A stretch of 64,000 nt of DNA, from positions 15,375,907-15,439,906 of the forward strand of contig LR990041.1 in NCBI GenBank assembly GCA_905147135.1. Direction: 5' to 3'. Under the pieces are notes generated by a model that worked only from the letters and a program-made list of their open reading frames with translations, was not told where the DNA came from and searched no databases. Each line of letters starts with the position of its first letter. The first letter of the stretch is position 1. Positions 44,888 to 58,079 of the stretch are shown here, piece by piece. Source of the DNA: Blastobasis lacticolella. Its lineage: Eukaryota > Arthropoda > Insecta > Lepidoptera > Blastobasidae. A program made the position numbers and the translations under genes.

Positions 44888-46130
44888 TCATCGATATAAA
44901 TCTTTAGAACGTTTTTTCAGTACTCTCGGGTTTCGGAATACTCTTTTTGGACAATCTGTTACGATATTGATTAGTTTGGGGCATTTAGAACAAGGATGGC
45001 CCTTTGTTTTGCAATTGAAACATACCATAGTGTCGAAAGGTATACGTGGTCTGGGTGGATTTATAGAATCTAATTTTCTATTCGGTCGATTTGTTTGACC
45101 GCTTAGAAAACGCTTATCTGTCCTAAAATCCATGCTACCGTCTTTTGTTTGCATTTTCAGAGTTTTAAAATATTGTAAAACGCGTTCGACTTTTTTAAAG
45201 TTAGCAGCTTGAGCGCCTACTCTAACTGCTATCATCGACTCGCGTGAACTAGACAGTCTATCGCATCCTTTCCTAAAATTTTGCAGCGGTTTAGGAGATT
45301 TATTTTCGAATAATAATATAGTTCTAGCGATTCCCCGAATCGTGCCCTTTTCTAAATCTAACATCTCAGATAGCAGCTCTGCTGAATTTTCGGAAGCAGG
45401 GAAGGAATTATTTAATAATGTTTTCCATTCGCACCATGAACGTTTAAGAGATGGCAAACCCTGATACCATAGCTTAGCGTGGCCGGTGAGTTTCGGTAAC
45501 GCATAGTGAATGGTCTGCTTATCATTCCATTATTATTTAACCAATTAGTGATGGTCTGTTCTTTACAAATTGGGTCGAATTCCGGAATAAAATTGTTCAG
45601 GACGTAAAAACTATCGCGATCATTATTTTGATTCTTAATGGCTTTCAAAAATTATTCAAAGAATGAGGATGTTGACTCATACCTGGGCCTTTCGGCAACC
45701 GAATCGTCCCGCCTAGGGCTCCGTCTTTTATTGCGACGCTCAGATTCCACTCTTCTTGCCGCGACTTTCCAGTACGTGTTGACGCTGCCTCACCAGTTCC
45801 AGCTCATCTTCTAATTGCCGATTTCGGATGCGACTCCTGCTACGGCTGCGTCGTAAGCTATGGCTACGTATAACGTTCGGTTCTCTAACATCACTTGGTC
45901 CAGTCTCTCTTAGGCTCAATTTCATCACCTTGGCTATGTACAATAGTCTGTAGCAGCGGACTCCTGGGTGGTCCCCGATCTTCAGGTCTATCATCGTTCA
46001 TTTCGATTTTCTTTTCCTGAAATTCGAAATGAAATTTTTGTGAGCCTTGGTCTTGTCCCACTTCTGAAGTTGAACCATCGATATCTTCAGTATTGAGTTG
46101 ATAAATGAAATAATTAAGTAATTTAAACAA
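44888..46130 (-). pseudogene. Gypsy gag remnant with CCHC knuckle
   Basis: Four partial frames (46130-45891, 45994-45740, 45648-45412, 45457-44888) make up a gag-like region. It has an Arg/Ser-rich stretch, a coiled-coil patch (RQLEDELELVRQRQHVL), and a zinc knuckle CFNCKTKGHPCSKC of the C-x2-C-x4-H-x4-C form. The breaks show it is dead. The first frame starts inside the truncated 5' LTR. Confidence 0.75.
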
Positions 46131-46399
46131 TTTATTGTATTTAGGTAGAATTCTTACAGCCTGATTTACCTATATTAAATATATCCGCGATAACTTCACA
46201 CAAATTAATTTTACAGCAATCGGGCAGAATTTCCTCTAGTCCAGTTACCACGAGAGAGATTCCTTTCAAGTGGGATTTCGGCCCTTTTATTTAGTTTCCT
46301 TCACCAAAACTCTGCTACCCTACCAAAGTACGAACTCAGTGTTGCCAATGACACTGGCTGAATCCATAATTGTGGGTGGAATAATAGATAAGTGTTACA
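46070..46399 (-). repeat. Gypsy 5' LTR, truncated
   Basis: Matches the 3' LTR from tcgatatcttcagt to gtgttaca with about 90 percent identity by eye. It lacks the roughly 150 bases next to the element body. Confidence 0.75.
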
Positions 46400-49300
46400 C
46401 TATGCTCCCAACTCCTCATTCATTTCGTTCATTTTGACGAATACTGCGATCGGCGGTACAAATTTTGTAGCATTGTGGTAGAATCGTGGTAGTAGTGGTG
46501 GTATCGTGCTATTGGAGATCAGCGGTGCCGCTGCAGGTCTATCATCAAAACTCTTTTGACTGACCGTATCATATCATAAAATAGATATTTCTCTAATTTA
46601 CCCTTATCTCGATAGGGTTGCCATGTGTCATATTAATGAGGTTGGAATTATGGGTCTTATGGGGCCCATCACTATCTCAGGGGGCAAAAGAAATCCCACA
46701 TTGTGCTCGTGATGCCCCCGTGGTACTGAGAGACGGACGAGCCAGGCTCTGGCAAATCGGCGTTTTCTTATTAGTATTTACGTGTCTAGTGGTAGTTGTC
46801 ACACATAAAAAGCTAAAACTTCGTATAAAATCACACACCACACAGCTCCAGTGTTTCCGTTGGACTATGACATGGGATCGTTCAAGAGGTGCAGAGGCAA
46901 GACTAGAGGATAAAGCAACGCAGCAACGCAGCAAGGTAGTTTAGAGCGCCACAGATATGCTGAGAATTTATGGCGCGGAGGTATATTCACTTGTAGTTGT
47001 AGTGATCATGTGATCATCAGTCAATTGATCAAATTGACGACTCCGCTGCTAATGCCATGCGAATAAATAAATTGTGCGAAAGTTAAAGGCGCGCTACGAC
47101 CGTTTCTATAAAAATGACCTACTGATTGTTTTGTGTACTGTAGCTGAACTTGATATTGTCCTTTTAGTTTAACTTTCAGCCGGGCGCAGTCTCGTGGCAA
47201 TCACTCTACCTACTTACCTACACTGAAATCTGCTTTCAATTATGTTTTATAAACCTGCGAAGAAAACGTCCTTTATATAGATAACAACTCACTTCGAATT
47301 GGCTGAGAGGGATTTGAAATAAAACACACACCTAATATAATTAAAATTATTTATTATCCTTCATCATATTTCTAGCATACTAAACGTAATAAGTGTATAA
47401 ATAATTGAATAGTAATTTAGTTTTGAAATATTCAGCAATATTATTAACTCGATAATAGGTAAACGTTTATTAACTAAATTAAACATGCAAAATAGGCGAA
47501 TTATTATTGTATTAGTTTCATAATGTGACTCTATAAACGCAGTCCTTGGACTATTATACTATAGTCCTTGGACTATTATATTATACACCTGTCGTCAAGT
47601 TTAATTAGTTGAGCCAGTACATAAGTAGACACCGACGCAGTAGGTCGCCACACTGCCCCAATAGCGAAGCTTTTCAAGCGAACATATGCCATACGTTGGC
47701 ACTATTACGCCAGGTCGCTGCGTATCTCAATTTGCTAAGTTTAGGAGAAGGATGAAATATCTCAAATCGCAGCGTTATTGTGGGTATTGTAGCATCCAGA
47801 AATGGTTCAGCAAGATTATAAATATGTCACCAAAAACAGGTATTTTCGATGTCCCAGTACGTGGTATCTACTCGTAAACGAAATTCTGTAACTTTCCTTA
47901 GACCAACTCTATAGTGTTACTGGTCGAACATTCATTATACATCATGGCATGGCAAAAATAAAGAACATATACGATCTACAATACAAGGCGCCAACCTACC
48001 TACCTAAGTTTAGCCATTACCAAAAAATTTTACTAAGTTTTATTACCAAACATTGAAGTAATATTTGTTTAACTACTTTATTTATTATATCCGTAAAACA
48101 TGTGTAGGTAAATGATTTTATACCTTATAATAAAAAGGTACAAATTTTCCACGGTCCACACTAATTAAACTTGCCAGTCAGGGTACATTTGTTTATTTTT
48201 ATAATTTTAGATGCTGTGTCTGTACTGATTAATTATTTATTTCTAAAATATTTAATAAATTAATTTAGGACAAATTAATTATAATTATTAACTAGCGACG
48301 ATTCAAAAAACTTGGTGAATAACTCTTATTATACAAACTTTGGCGAACTATAACAATATACCAGAATAAACATTTCAATAGCTAGCTATCAAATGCACTG
48401 ATATTTAAACTATTTTTAGAACAAATGGATACGTAAATACAATGCAAAATGATTTTGGGGTAAAATGTAACAACGTACCTTTTGGAACCCAAAGCAAACA
48501 TTTCGAGTTGATAAACGACCAAGGGTCGAAAGACACTTTGTACTCACTGTTTCATAATATTTGGGGTAACTTGTATCCTATCTTCAGTGGGTTAGATTAT
48601 ACAGGTAGAGGATAATAATAATTTGATGTTATGCTAATATATCTAGTAACTGACACAAAATTTATTGAACGTTGAGTCAAATCAATTAGTGCACACAGTC
48701 AATGTAAAGGCAATTCCGGATATATTTTTTCAACGCACGACTACGGAAAAGGGCGTTTCAAAATAATGAAACTTCTATGTACGTTACTAGAAGTGCGAAA
48801 CAGTAGTTTTATTATTAACTATAACTTAATAAAATACTCAATTTATCATAAGTACTCGTTACTATATGGGCGCAATACAAAAGAGAATTAAGTATCTACA
48901 AATTTGTGTTTTCCTTAACTTACATAGTTTGGGGCTGATAATGACTATGTGTCATTCCTACATAAGTACATGCCAGATCCGCCGTTTTGGCGTACTTATT
49001 TATATTGACTCGCTGGCGTCAGCTTGAAACTAAGACTCCAACCGTATGCAATTTTTTGTGCACAAAAATGAGATCACATTTTCACGACGTAAATATTTCA
49101 CACAGATGCCGATAAAAATTTAATCAGTTTATACAAACAACCACTAGTATTTTTACATTTACATGGTCGTAAGGTCATTTTTGTGACAACTGCAAACTAG
49201 AAACAAATCTGTAATGTCAGGCGGCAAAACAAGTCTCGACATAGATTTAGGTAGGTACGTTTTGGACGATTTTACAAGGGCATATCACTGGCACCCTCTG

Positions 49301-50950
49301 GGGGCGCCCACTTAAGGTATTCGAACAGCTCGTCTGTTGCGCCCCACATTCTTAGATATTCGGAACCAAATTTTCGTTTACATAATCGCGGTCGGTTATT
49401 ATTTCACCTAAAGTTAATTACCAAAAATGTATGGTTCAAGCGATCTACGAAAATTAGTCCCAAACAATTTCAGAATTTCGAGTTAGGTGTAACATTTCTA
49501 TACGACTCCGAGTTATCCGACATAAGTTATCCAGAACAATGTGGGATGTAATATTTTAATGTGTTTACACTTTTACGAGGGGCGACAAAGGTTTAACTGT
49601 TAAGCGATCTTCGGAGAGTATTGATTTAGTACTTGTTTAACTATCCGTATAGTAAAGAAGTAGTCTTGCAACAACTTTATAACGTGACTGGATGTTTCAT
49701 TTACGTGAGCACTCTTACTTAAGCCTATTGTATTGAACCAATTATAAGAAGTCCGGCCATTGTCTACACCATCCTTTTCACACACATCCTCTTATTACAC
49801 CCACAATTCAAATATTCGCCGAGTACCATTAAAACCTTTCTTTATCGATTAAGAATTCGGCGCGTTATCCACCTAGTCGGATAATGATTATGATTTCCTC
49901 TTAGCATTAACACAGCGACACCCTGTCACCCGCCCGGGCGGACCCGGGGCAAAAGGCTAGTAAGCTCCTAAATTAGATATGACGTCACATATGTATGTAC
50001 AAATTTAGTCAACCATGAACCTACAGTATGCACACACAAAGGCGGTTAGACGTCTCTATTTAACGCTAACGACTATGGCAGATAGTAACGCAATATTGTG
50101 TTTACCTACACCATTTTCGACATGTTCCCCAAGCAATTAAATAAAAATAGAAGATTTTGTATATAAGTGAATGAAGATAATAGTAGAAGTAACAGGTAAT
50201 ATGCAGAATAAGGAGATCGTTTAACGGACGGCGCGTTTTGTTCTACTGATGTTACATTGGTCTTGTCGGGACTAATGTACCGTCAGCTCTTACATAATCG
50301 AAGTAGCAGTGCTATGAGAAATATATAGGTATTTATTATGTTTCATTAACTTGTTCTTACTAAGGTAACCTTTAACTCCTAATTTAACCATACGGTTATA
50401 CCAATCAATCTATACCAATAAAATTATGTCATTTTACCCTTACCTATTAATGTACTAAATAACCGACGACTGGAGCGTGCTAGTGTTACGGCGAAACAGT
50501 ATTCTGGATAACTTATTAAAATATTAAGTTACATTAAAATTATTATTTTTTGTATAAAATAGTAATAGCGTCATCAAACTATTTATAAGTACAAACTCTA
50601 GTTACATATATAGACAATGATCAGGGCATTTTGAGATTAACTGCTTCAAAATTTAGTATTTACTTACGAAAAACAAATGCGATAACTAACGTAATATTAA
50701 GTACAGAATAAAGTTAATGAAAAGCTTAGTACAAATAGAATAAAATTTGTGCTTGAAGCTAAACTATGCTAAGCGATAGAACAAAATAAGTAACAGAAAG
50801 AGATATGACTAGATTGTTTTGTTTCGAATACTAGGATCTACAATTCATAAAAGCACTATGCGCCTCTCTCCATATTTTCATTATATAAATAGATATATAA
50901 TAATATTGATTAATTATCCCGATTCTAAGGTTTGTTTCTCTGATTAAAAT
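46400..50950. other. non-coding interval downstream of bruno-3
   Basis: AT-rich, no supported exon. An open frame at 46618-46944 is isolated and has no recognisable domain. Part of this interval may be bruno-3 3'UTR, but no polyadenylation site can be fixed by eye. Confidence 0.4.
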
Positions 50951-50969
50951 ATTGGCATTATCTTAGTAT

Positions 50970-52620
50970 CTAGTGTCGGCCGGGTCGGCGTACGAGCGAG
51001 CACGCGGCCCGTCGGTCCGCAGGCCAGCCGACCGGCCGAATCGGCCACGGCTTCGAATCGGTCACGTCGCCGCGAAACCTACCAATCCAAACATGCGAAC
51101 CATATAAATAGTTTATAAAATTTTATTAGAAGTTAAATAGTTTTAAGAAATTCGATTTCTTATTTCTAACTATGTTGTTGCGATCTGTCTGTGACGAGAG
51201 ACACGTGCCGGGCCTTCAGGTTTCGAAAAGTCCCGGCATCTGAGAACCCTGAGATCGCAGTCCGCGTCTAAAGCGTCGTGGGGCTACAGAGCGTCGCCAA
51301 TTCACGACGTCGCATTTCTTCTAATGAGAGGATGACAAGTGAGTGAGGATACTTTAGTAAAGAAAATAGCACTAACAGGAATGAGCAATGCGCGACTGGT
51401 GTATGGGAAACAAAGGCGCACAGCGGCGCATCGAGTGGCGCGTAGGGGCGCGGAGGGGCGCGGAGGGGCGCGGACTGGCGTGGGTGCGGGACGGTGATGG
51501 GCGAGATGAGGCCGTTACGCTACGATAGAGTATAAAAAGTTGCAGACTAGTGGACCCGAGGGTGCCGTGGCGCGGGCCGCCGCCGGGCTGGCCGTCACCA
51601 AGCGTAGTCTAAGTCAGAGAGTTCGGCAATATATGCCTAAATGAAAAACATTTAGATACATTTAAATAATTGCAAAGCATACCCTGTATCCTAGAATCAC
51701 TTTTGTGGGCGATTGTTTTATACATTTCAGAGAGGACTCATTATTACACTATTACAAACATTTGCGTTCATCGCAATATATATTTAGGGATTTCCTTTTA
51801 AATTTATTCAGTATAAAGATATAAGTACACATTATTATTAATCTACCTGCGAGATGCCGTCGGAAGGCAACGTTCTGCAGGCGATACTTCTATACTATCC
51901 ACGAGGTGATATTATCGATAATCGATATACTAAGTATACGTGTTCCGGTTTGGCATCGATTCATCTGTAACCTAAAGCGCGCGACGCGCATGCCGGGCGC
52001 GTGCCGGGCGCGGACCGGGCGCGGGCCTGGCGAGGGCCGGGCGCGGGCCGGGCGCGGCGAGCGCGCGCGACTCCTACATGATATAAGAACCGCAATAACC
52101 TACCGGGGCCCGCCCGCGCCGGCGGGGCAGGGCGGGGCCGCCGGACTATTAACGTTTAATTTATCTAAATGTACAATTTGTCAACTAGAGTGTTAAGGAG
52201 GCCGGCCCAATCTATAGTCAGAATACGAAAACGTGACCACGTCGACGAATAATCTAAGAGAATTTTAACAAAAAACGTCAATAAATAAATAGATAAAACG
52301 CAGTGAAACAAAAACAACGCTAAACGATTTGAAAAGCATAACAACTTATTGCACAAACGTGAGATTAAGTGAAAAGAACTAGAATACCTAACCGTAATTT
52401 ATTATGAATACATAATTTTATACACACGGCTTATTTTAAAATCATAAACGCCTAAAACTAGAATACTATATCAATATAATATAATTATTTGTGTAAATAT
52501 AAAATTCTATGTCTTGTGGTGAGTGTAATATTTGACTAGAGGCGGGCGGCGGGCGCCTGCCGCGGGCGGCGGCCGCGGTACCCAGCTTCGAGCCGCGCCG
52601 CCGGGGGCCTACCCCACCAT
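50970..52620. other. GC-rich patches in the bruno-3 3' region
   Basis: Separate GC-rich islands lie at about 50975-51075, 51400-51600, 51975-52150 and 52535-52615 within AT-rich DNA. The second has tandem ggcgcggaggg units (51445-51475). The third repeats gggcgcg (51988-52063) and has runs of G on the plus strand. They lie 2.2-3.9 kb downstream of the bruno-3 stop codon. They could be 3'UTR, a CpG-rich regulatory element or another promoter. Confidence 0.4.
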
Positions 52621-54696
52621 GAATTCACATGCTTACCCCCAATATTAAAATTGTAATTTACTAAATTATCTGTCACAAGAAATTAATGTAAAACAATACT
52701 TTACCACAATTTACACTTCTTTTAAATTGCAATTTGACTTCTTTTGCCACATTTATATGGGGTTTGTTTCAGAATTTGTTACAGAATGTGAGTACAATAC
52801 AAGTGGGGTAATATGTAACATTGACATCATTCAGCGGCTTCGAAGTTGTTTACCCAATTTGCGGCACCAGCTGCCTAGCCCGCCCGCGCGCATACAATAT
52901 ATCTAAGGTATCTCAGTATTATGTTATATTTATATTGGTACCTTTTTGATTATGACTCTATGTTTGTCAGTAGAATTTACACTAGTTTCTTTATCTGCTA
53001 GCTCGAGTTTTTTGCACTGTTGACTCCCTGGACGCATTTGTCAGTTTTGTATATACCACCTTATCAATAATATTATATTGTTATGTATAGACACTCACAC
53101 AACATGTATTGGATAATGATGGGAAAGCACGCTCGTGAGAATTGACATCGCATTTTGTGTTGCGAGCAAAATCTCCCGCATGCTAGGTAACCGATATCGA
53201 ATCTTGTAAAAATGTGATGTTAATTGTACGTATTGTAAACAATTCGAAATAATTTTAAAATTTTTGTTGTTCTTTGGTATAAAAATAAGTGGAATATTTA
53301 TGTAGAAAATATTAAAATTATCCCGAATATGCACCTATAAATTATAAAGATTCTAATCATTAATAAAGATGTTAAAGATCATAATGATTGTTCCGTTTGA
53401 TGATCTTTCAGTTACATAGCATGTGAGAAATTGAAATAAGAGCGTTTATTAGACATGAAGCATTTACAGAGACGAACGGCCTGTACAGTCCATTATGTTG
53501 ATATTATACTTTTTATCACAGCCCATTTGGAATTTACAACACATTAATAACACGTCCTTTCGAAACGAAGGCCTAAGTATGCCGGTCTTATACTGAAGTG
53601 CACTTATATTTGTACACAGCGTTAGATACGAACATTTAAAATTTTGTCAACAACATCGCCATAATGAGTCACTAACTTGTAGGTTTGTGAGCCACCGGGC
53701 GTACCATGGACAGACAGACTGGTCCTTCTACATAAATATACTCGTACATACATTTCATGGGCACAATCTTGTATTGTCTATAACATGTAATGATAAACAA
53801 AAATAATTAAATCCGTGAAAATATGATTTGAAGTGGCAAATATTACTAACTTGACTAGCTAATTTGTTTTCTTATACTAACCAGGTTACATATATTAAAA
53901 TAATTGCCACAGTTGGTACACCTCAGCGCAATAGCTTACCAGATACACATATAATAATGTTTAACAAAATATAGGGAATACATACAACGTGTATTTATAT
54001 ATATTCCAATAGCGATCTATACCGAGGACTTACATTAGTGTGATCAGTTCGACGAAGGGAGACAACAGTGTCGCGATGGCAGGGCGGTGCCCGCGCTTGC
54101 GAGCCTAGCCTAGCCTCGGGGCTGAGGGTAGTGTCGCGGAATGCGTAGCGCGGCGAGCGGCGCACGGCGACGACAAATCGCATGAAGGACGCGCGAACAC
54201 CAACCCCAGAGCTATATTCTTGCAATATACAATAATTAAAATACATTTTTTTCTTACATTTTCAACTTACTTAATAAATTCAGTTTGGCTTAGTTCAAGC
54301 AAATAACTAGTATAATAAATTTATGTTAAAAGTTTCAGTTAAACGTTAAGTACTTAGAAGTAGAAGTATGATTACGAATGACAAAATTTTTATAACGTGT
54401 CATTTTTATAATAATAATAATTTAATCAAAGTTAATAAATTGTATATAATAATATAATAGAGTAATTTAATGATTAATCGATAATGATAAGAATGAAGCA
54501 TTCCTACGCGCTGATTTAATAAATTACTTTAACTAATTTAGTATACTCGCCGAGTGGGCTTGCACAATTCTTTAGGTAAGTATGTAGGTAATGATATTTA
54601 CTACAAGTACAATAAATGTTGATTAAATTCCGTGGAATTGTTGATACTCATACGCGAACAAGCACGCCATGTGCCGGCGGACAGCGCCAGCCGTCG
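52621..54696. other. probable bruno-3 3'UTR continuation
   Basis: AT-rich, no open frames beyond chance. A GC-richer island lies at 54050-54190. Probably the terminal 3'UTR exon that starts at 54697 on the minus strand, but its end is not determined. Confidence 0.4.
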
Positions 54697-54697
54697 T

Positions 54698-54807
54698 CTG
54701 GAACAAAAAAGCATTTTAATAAGACGATTTAGATGTACTGTAATGAGATGTTCATAAGCTATTGGAATATTGGAACAGAAAATATTTTCTTTGTACCAAA
54801 AGCTTAC
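54698..54807 (-). other. intron in the bruno-3 3'UTR
   Basis: Donor ATG then gtaagc and acceptor ttttttgttccag delimit a 110-bp intron that begins 36 nt after the stop codon. Both sites are strong. Closer than about 50 nt, it would not be expected to trigger nonsense-mediated decay. Confidence 0.65.
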
Positions 54808-54843
54808 CATCGATACGAGCGCGTGCAGGGACGGCATCTGGGG

Positions 54844-54971
54844 TTAGTAAGGTCGGTTGGCGTCCTTGGGTCGCTTAAGCTGGACCTTCAGCCGTTTCAT
54901 TCCAATCTGGAATCCGTTCATAGCCTGGATGGCGGCCTGGGCGGAAGCTGGGTTGTCGAACGACACGAAAC
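54844..54971 (-). CDS. bru3: bruno-3/CELF last coding exon (second half of RRM3)
   Basis: After acceptor aaatttcag the exon encodes [20 protein letters not shown], then [20 protein letters not shown], and ends PY-stop at 54844. The first part is RNP1 and helix 2 of the third RNA-recognition motif; the last part is the strand and basic tail shared by all CELF/Bruno proteins, which bind U/G-rich RNA to control splicing, translation and stability. The sequence is closer to bruno-3 than to bruno-1 (aret), judged from remembered family sequences. It joins 55337-55495 in the middle of the RRM3 Gly codon. Confidence 0.93.
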
Positions 54972-55336
54972 CTGAAATTTTATGTTGCACTTCCTTAAAT
55001 ATTCATAGCAGTAATGAATGGACTTGAGTTTGATGTCCGTTTTATGTTTTAATATTTTACATTTGAAGAAAAAAAACAAAGGAACCGGCATTGTGTGTTA
55101 GGCGGACCAACTAGGACTTCCGTATATCAGGAAATTATCTGTTAATACGTGTTTTCGGTAATGTTGAAAACACATATTAACATGCGTATGTCCAATCCGC
55201 CTGCCAAACGCGGAACAGTTGATTGGGGGTAAAATTTGTTAATTTTACCCCCAATGCAACTGTTCTGTTAAATTTTCTTGTTAGAAATTAAATGGATAAG
55301 TCTTCATGCAGAAATGGCGTGGAATTTTGGCCTTAC
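54972..55336 (-). other. RRM3-splitting intron with two strong hairpins
   Basis: This 365-bp intron has, on the transcribed strand, a 16-bp stem at 55141-55181 (with one G-U pair) and a 24-bp stem with one bulge at 55213-55265 (arms taccccca/tgggggta). Splice sites: gtaagg and aaatttcag. Confidence 0.8.
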
Positions 55337-55495
55337 CGAAACATTTGCTCTGATTAGTGGCGCGGTCGATGAAGACTTTGCTGCTGATCACGTTCCCAAA
55401 AGGGAGGAACATCTGCATCAGCTCAGCGTCTCCAAACTCTTGCGGCAAATGGTAGATAAACAGGTTGCAGCCCTCGGGGCCCGATATCGAGCAGC
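55337..55495 (-). CDS. bru3: bruno-3/CELF exon: first half of RRM3
   Basis: 159-bp exon between acceptor gatgttcccag and donor gtaagg. It encodes [20 protein letters not shown] and [20 protein letters not shown], followed by [21 protein letters not shown] is RNP2 of RRM3, and the KCFGFVSF RNP1 is completed by the next exon. This is the most diagnostic exon: the wording matches bruno-3 almost residue for residue. The phase fits both neighbours. Confidence 0.95.
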
Positions 55496-56350
55496 CTGGG
55501 AACATCAGAAAATCTTTAAAGAACTCACAAATCTGCCTCTGAACACCAACATTCGGTTTAAGATTAAAGACATAACATTAATATTCACAAAGAAGAAATT
55601 AATTTACTTTTAGTATTACAGTTCTACACACATACACAACATATAAAGACAGTAAGACATCTTACAAGTGAATTATGCACAACGAGAAAACAGAGTATAG
55701 GTACAGCGACAGACATAGTAAACTAGGCAAATATTTTTGTCAAAAGATTAATGCAGAAATTTGTCGTATAATTATGGAATGCACTAAATGACCGGCAAAC
55801 TAATCTACGTTACAGAAATAGTTAAGTACAAGTTACATGAAAAAAGTTGATTGAGAAAGTGATTAAAGTATGTCACTGTACTGTTCAGCACGTGCAGTGT
55901 CAGTATAAAAACACATACTATTACAAATCTATTACGTTAAAATTGATACACAGTTTATTTTCCAACATGAGTAGGTCGGTGTATACAAATTTGTAAGTAA
56001 TAATTATGTAAGTTGCATAGGTATTAAGACTTCCGAGTGTATTCGTACATTAGTTTCCAGAACTGGAGCTGTATTCAAGCATTTTATAATATTTTGTAGC
56101 CATGTTGGAAAACAAATAAAGTTTTATGACGAACATTTTGTACAGTATCCAAGTATGAAAAGCATTAAACACGTAGGTCGTTATCTTTATTTTAAGGTTT
56201 TTTTAATGGAAGTAATAGTCTAAAGACATGTCAAGATTACGTTTATAGTTGTGGTTATTTTTTGTCTATGTAACTCACACGTGTTACGACTACCGTGTGA
56301 CCTCAGAGGTCGCACCACCCGCGCTCGCGCCGGCAGAGGACGCAACTTAC

Positions 56351-56428
56351 CTTCTCTTTGCGCCGGAGCAATGGTGGACATGGGCGGCGGAATCGGCTGC
56401 GGGTACTGGCCATATACCGCCGGGTACG
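56351..56428 (-). CDS. bru3: bruno-3/CELF linker exon (Pro/Tyr/Gln)
   Basis: 78-bp exon between acceptor gttcgacag and donor gtaagt, encoding YPAVYGQYPQPIPPPMSTIA then PAQRE. This is the low-complexity linker just ahead of RRM3. One base carries over to each side and the reading frame is continuous with 55337-55495 and 58384-58476. Confidence 0.9.
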
Positions 56429-57851
56429 CTGTCGAACATTAACAGCAGTTTCACAACGGACAAAGAAAACTTGACAACCTCTTTCGCAATCAAAAGTGTA
56501 AACAACGAAATGTCATTGTCAAAGTGGCACCTTTGTTCAGCTCAATAATAGCTATCTAACGAGTTACTCTTAGCTATTGGAGTTATGTGTAGCCAAAGTT
56601 TTACTTGTTTACAACATTGATGGTAGGATAAAAATTTTATTCCTTCAATACACAAAAATAAATTGTTAAACATGTCTATTATAACATTATTTTGTTTGCT
56701 CTTACGAACAGTTTAAAATAGATAGCTACATATAATTCAGTTACTTAAAAAAAAATATGAACGGTTTTAGAAAATTTTTAATGGAACAGTCGCATATTTG
56801 TTTACATTAATAATATTGAATTTGGTTGTCAAGTTTAGTAACAAGCATGCAACACCATTGCGCTAAACGAACCCCACTTACCCCGGACTAGCGAGGCCAG
56901 TAGGTAAATACATGTTACATTTTACCCAACTCATGTTACATCTGACCCTACGGTTCAATTCGGGGTAAAAGTCAACAAAACGATCTCCTTAAAGGATTTA
57001 CTCATAGACCACAATACCACTGACCAAGTCTACATTAGCGAAACGAAACATCCCACAAAATTAATGAAAACTTTTACTTGAATGTTCTCACAACCTTATT
57101 CATTTAAAAGCTGGAAAAAAAATGTAGACATAGAGCTAAAACTAAAGTTTTACTTATTTAAAATTGATGTTCTAACATAACTCTTTCACTTAAAAATTAA
57201 AAAAGAACACCCATGCAGCTTCAGCTTCAATAATAAATGTTTATTCATTCATTCATTCCAGCAGCTCCTTACAGCTTCCCTTGCAAAAGTAATGAAATTT
57301 ACCACGAGTGCAAGGGAATTATTAATAATAACCGGTAAATGTAACAAAATAATCATTTTAACCTTTGAAGTTATTAATAATAGTTAACCGGTAATTAATA
57401 ATTTCCAGTTAATTACACTGACCGTAACATCGATACAGTATACGTATAACTAACGTAGGTAATGTTTATACATTTAATTACAACATTTAATATTACAAGA
57501 CGTTAGTTGCCAAATACTTCAGCATAAAAATATATTAAAGCATCGTCACTTAGAAATATGAGAAGTAAATAAGTCATTCAATAATCTATAGCCGGAACGA
57601 TTTCGCATTGTATATGAGGTAGGTACTTTAGCAATGATATATTTAGCAACCATCATCAATGGACCATGGAGTGTATAAGACTGCGATCGCACGTTCGTTA
57701 TTTAAAATCCCAATTAGAGAAAAGAAATTTCTGTGATACCTAATTCAATTAAGTGAGTGTTTAGTAAGTAGTTTCGCACTTATCTTATTATGTACCTATT
57801 TACTAATCGTTTATTCCGTCATATCTAAAATGACATTAGGACCACATCCGT

Positions 57852-57907
57852 GAGCGCAAGGAAGGAATGTGACAGATAACGATCTGTCACATTCCTTCCT
57901 TGCGCTC
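57852..57907. repeat. perfect 26-bp hairpin, 4-nt loop, in a bruno-3 intron
   Basis: gagcgcaaggaaggaatgtg-acagat, loop aacg, then the exact complement. Not part of any repeat I recognise in this window. Confidence 0.95.
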
Positions 57908-58079
57908 CTTGCCGTACAATGCCGAGATCACATCCTACATTTCATCGCAGCGGTCAAGGATGTTCTTTAGGGAATCGGTTTTCTGATTAGGATCTTTTAA
58001 TTATTAAAAGTATAAAAATCTGTATTTACGAACGCGCGAACGCATGAGCGAGTCATTGAAGCGGTGACGAGGATGAGCA

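Larger units (their letters stand above)
41536..46399 (-). mobile_element. decayed Ty3/Gypsy LTR retrotransposon
   Basis: LTR-related sequence borders a minus-strand series of gag, protease, reverse transcriptase and integrase remnants. The right (5') LTR is truncated where gag begins (about 46070), and the RT palm plus RNase H are deleted. Every domain has stops or frame breaks. No matching target duplication is visible, so the element has been rearranged. It lies beside the LINE/viral locus. Confidence 0.85.

Noticed and set aside
46618..46944. A 108-codon open frame as a gene
   Set aside because: It has no recognisable domain, its opposite strand is also open, and there are no splice or promoter cues.
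57852..57907. Pre-miRNA
   Set aside because: The stem is perfect, only 26 bp, with a 4-nt loop and no lower stem; typical animal precursors have mismatches and longer arms.
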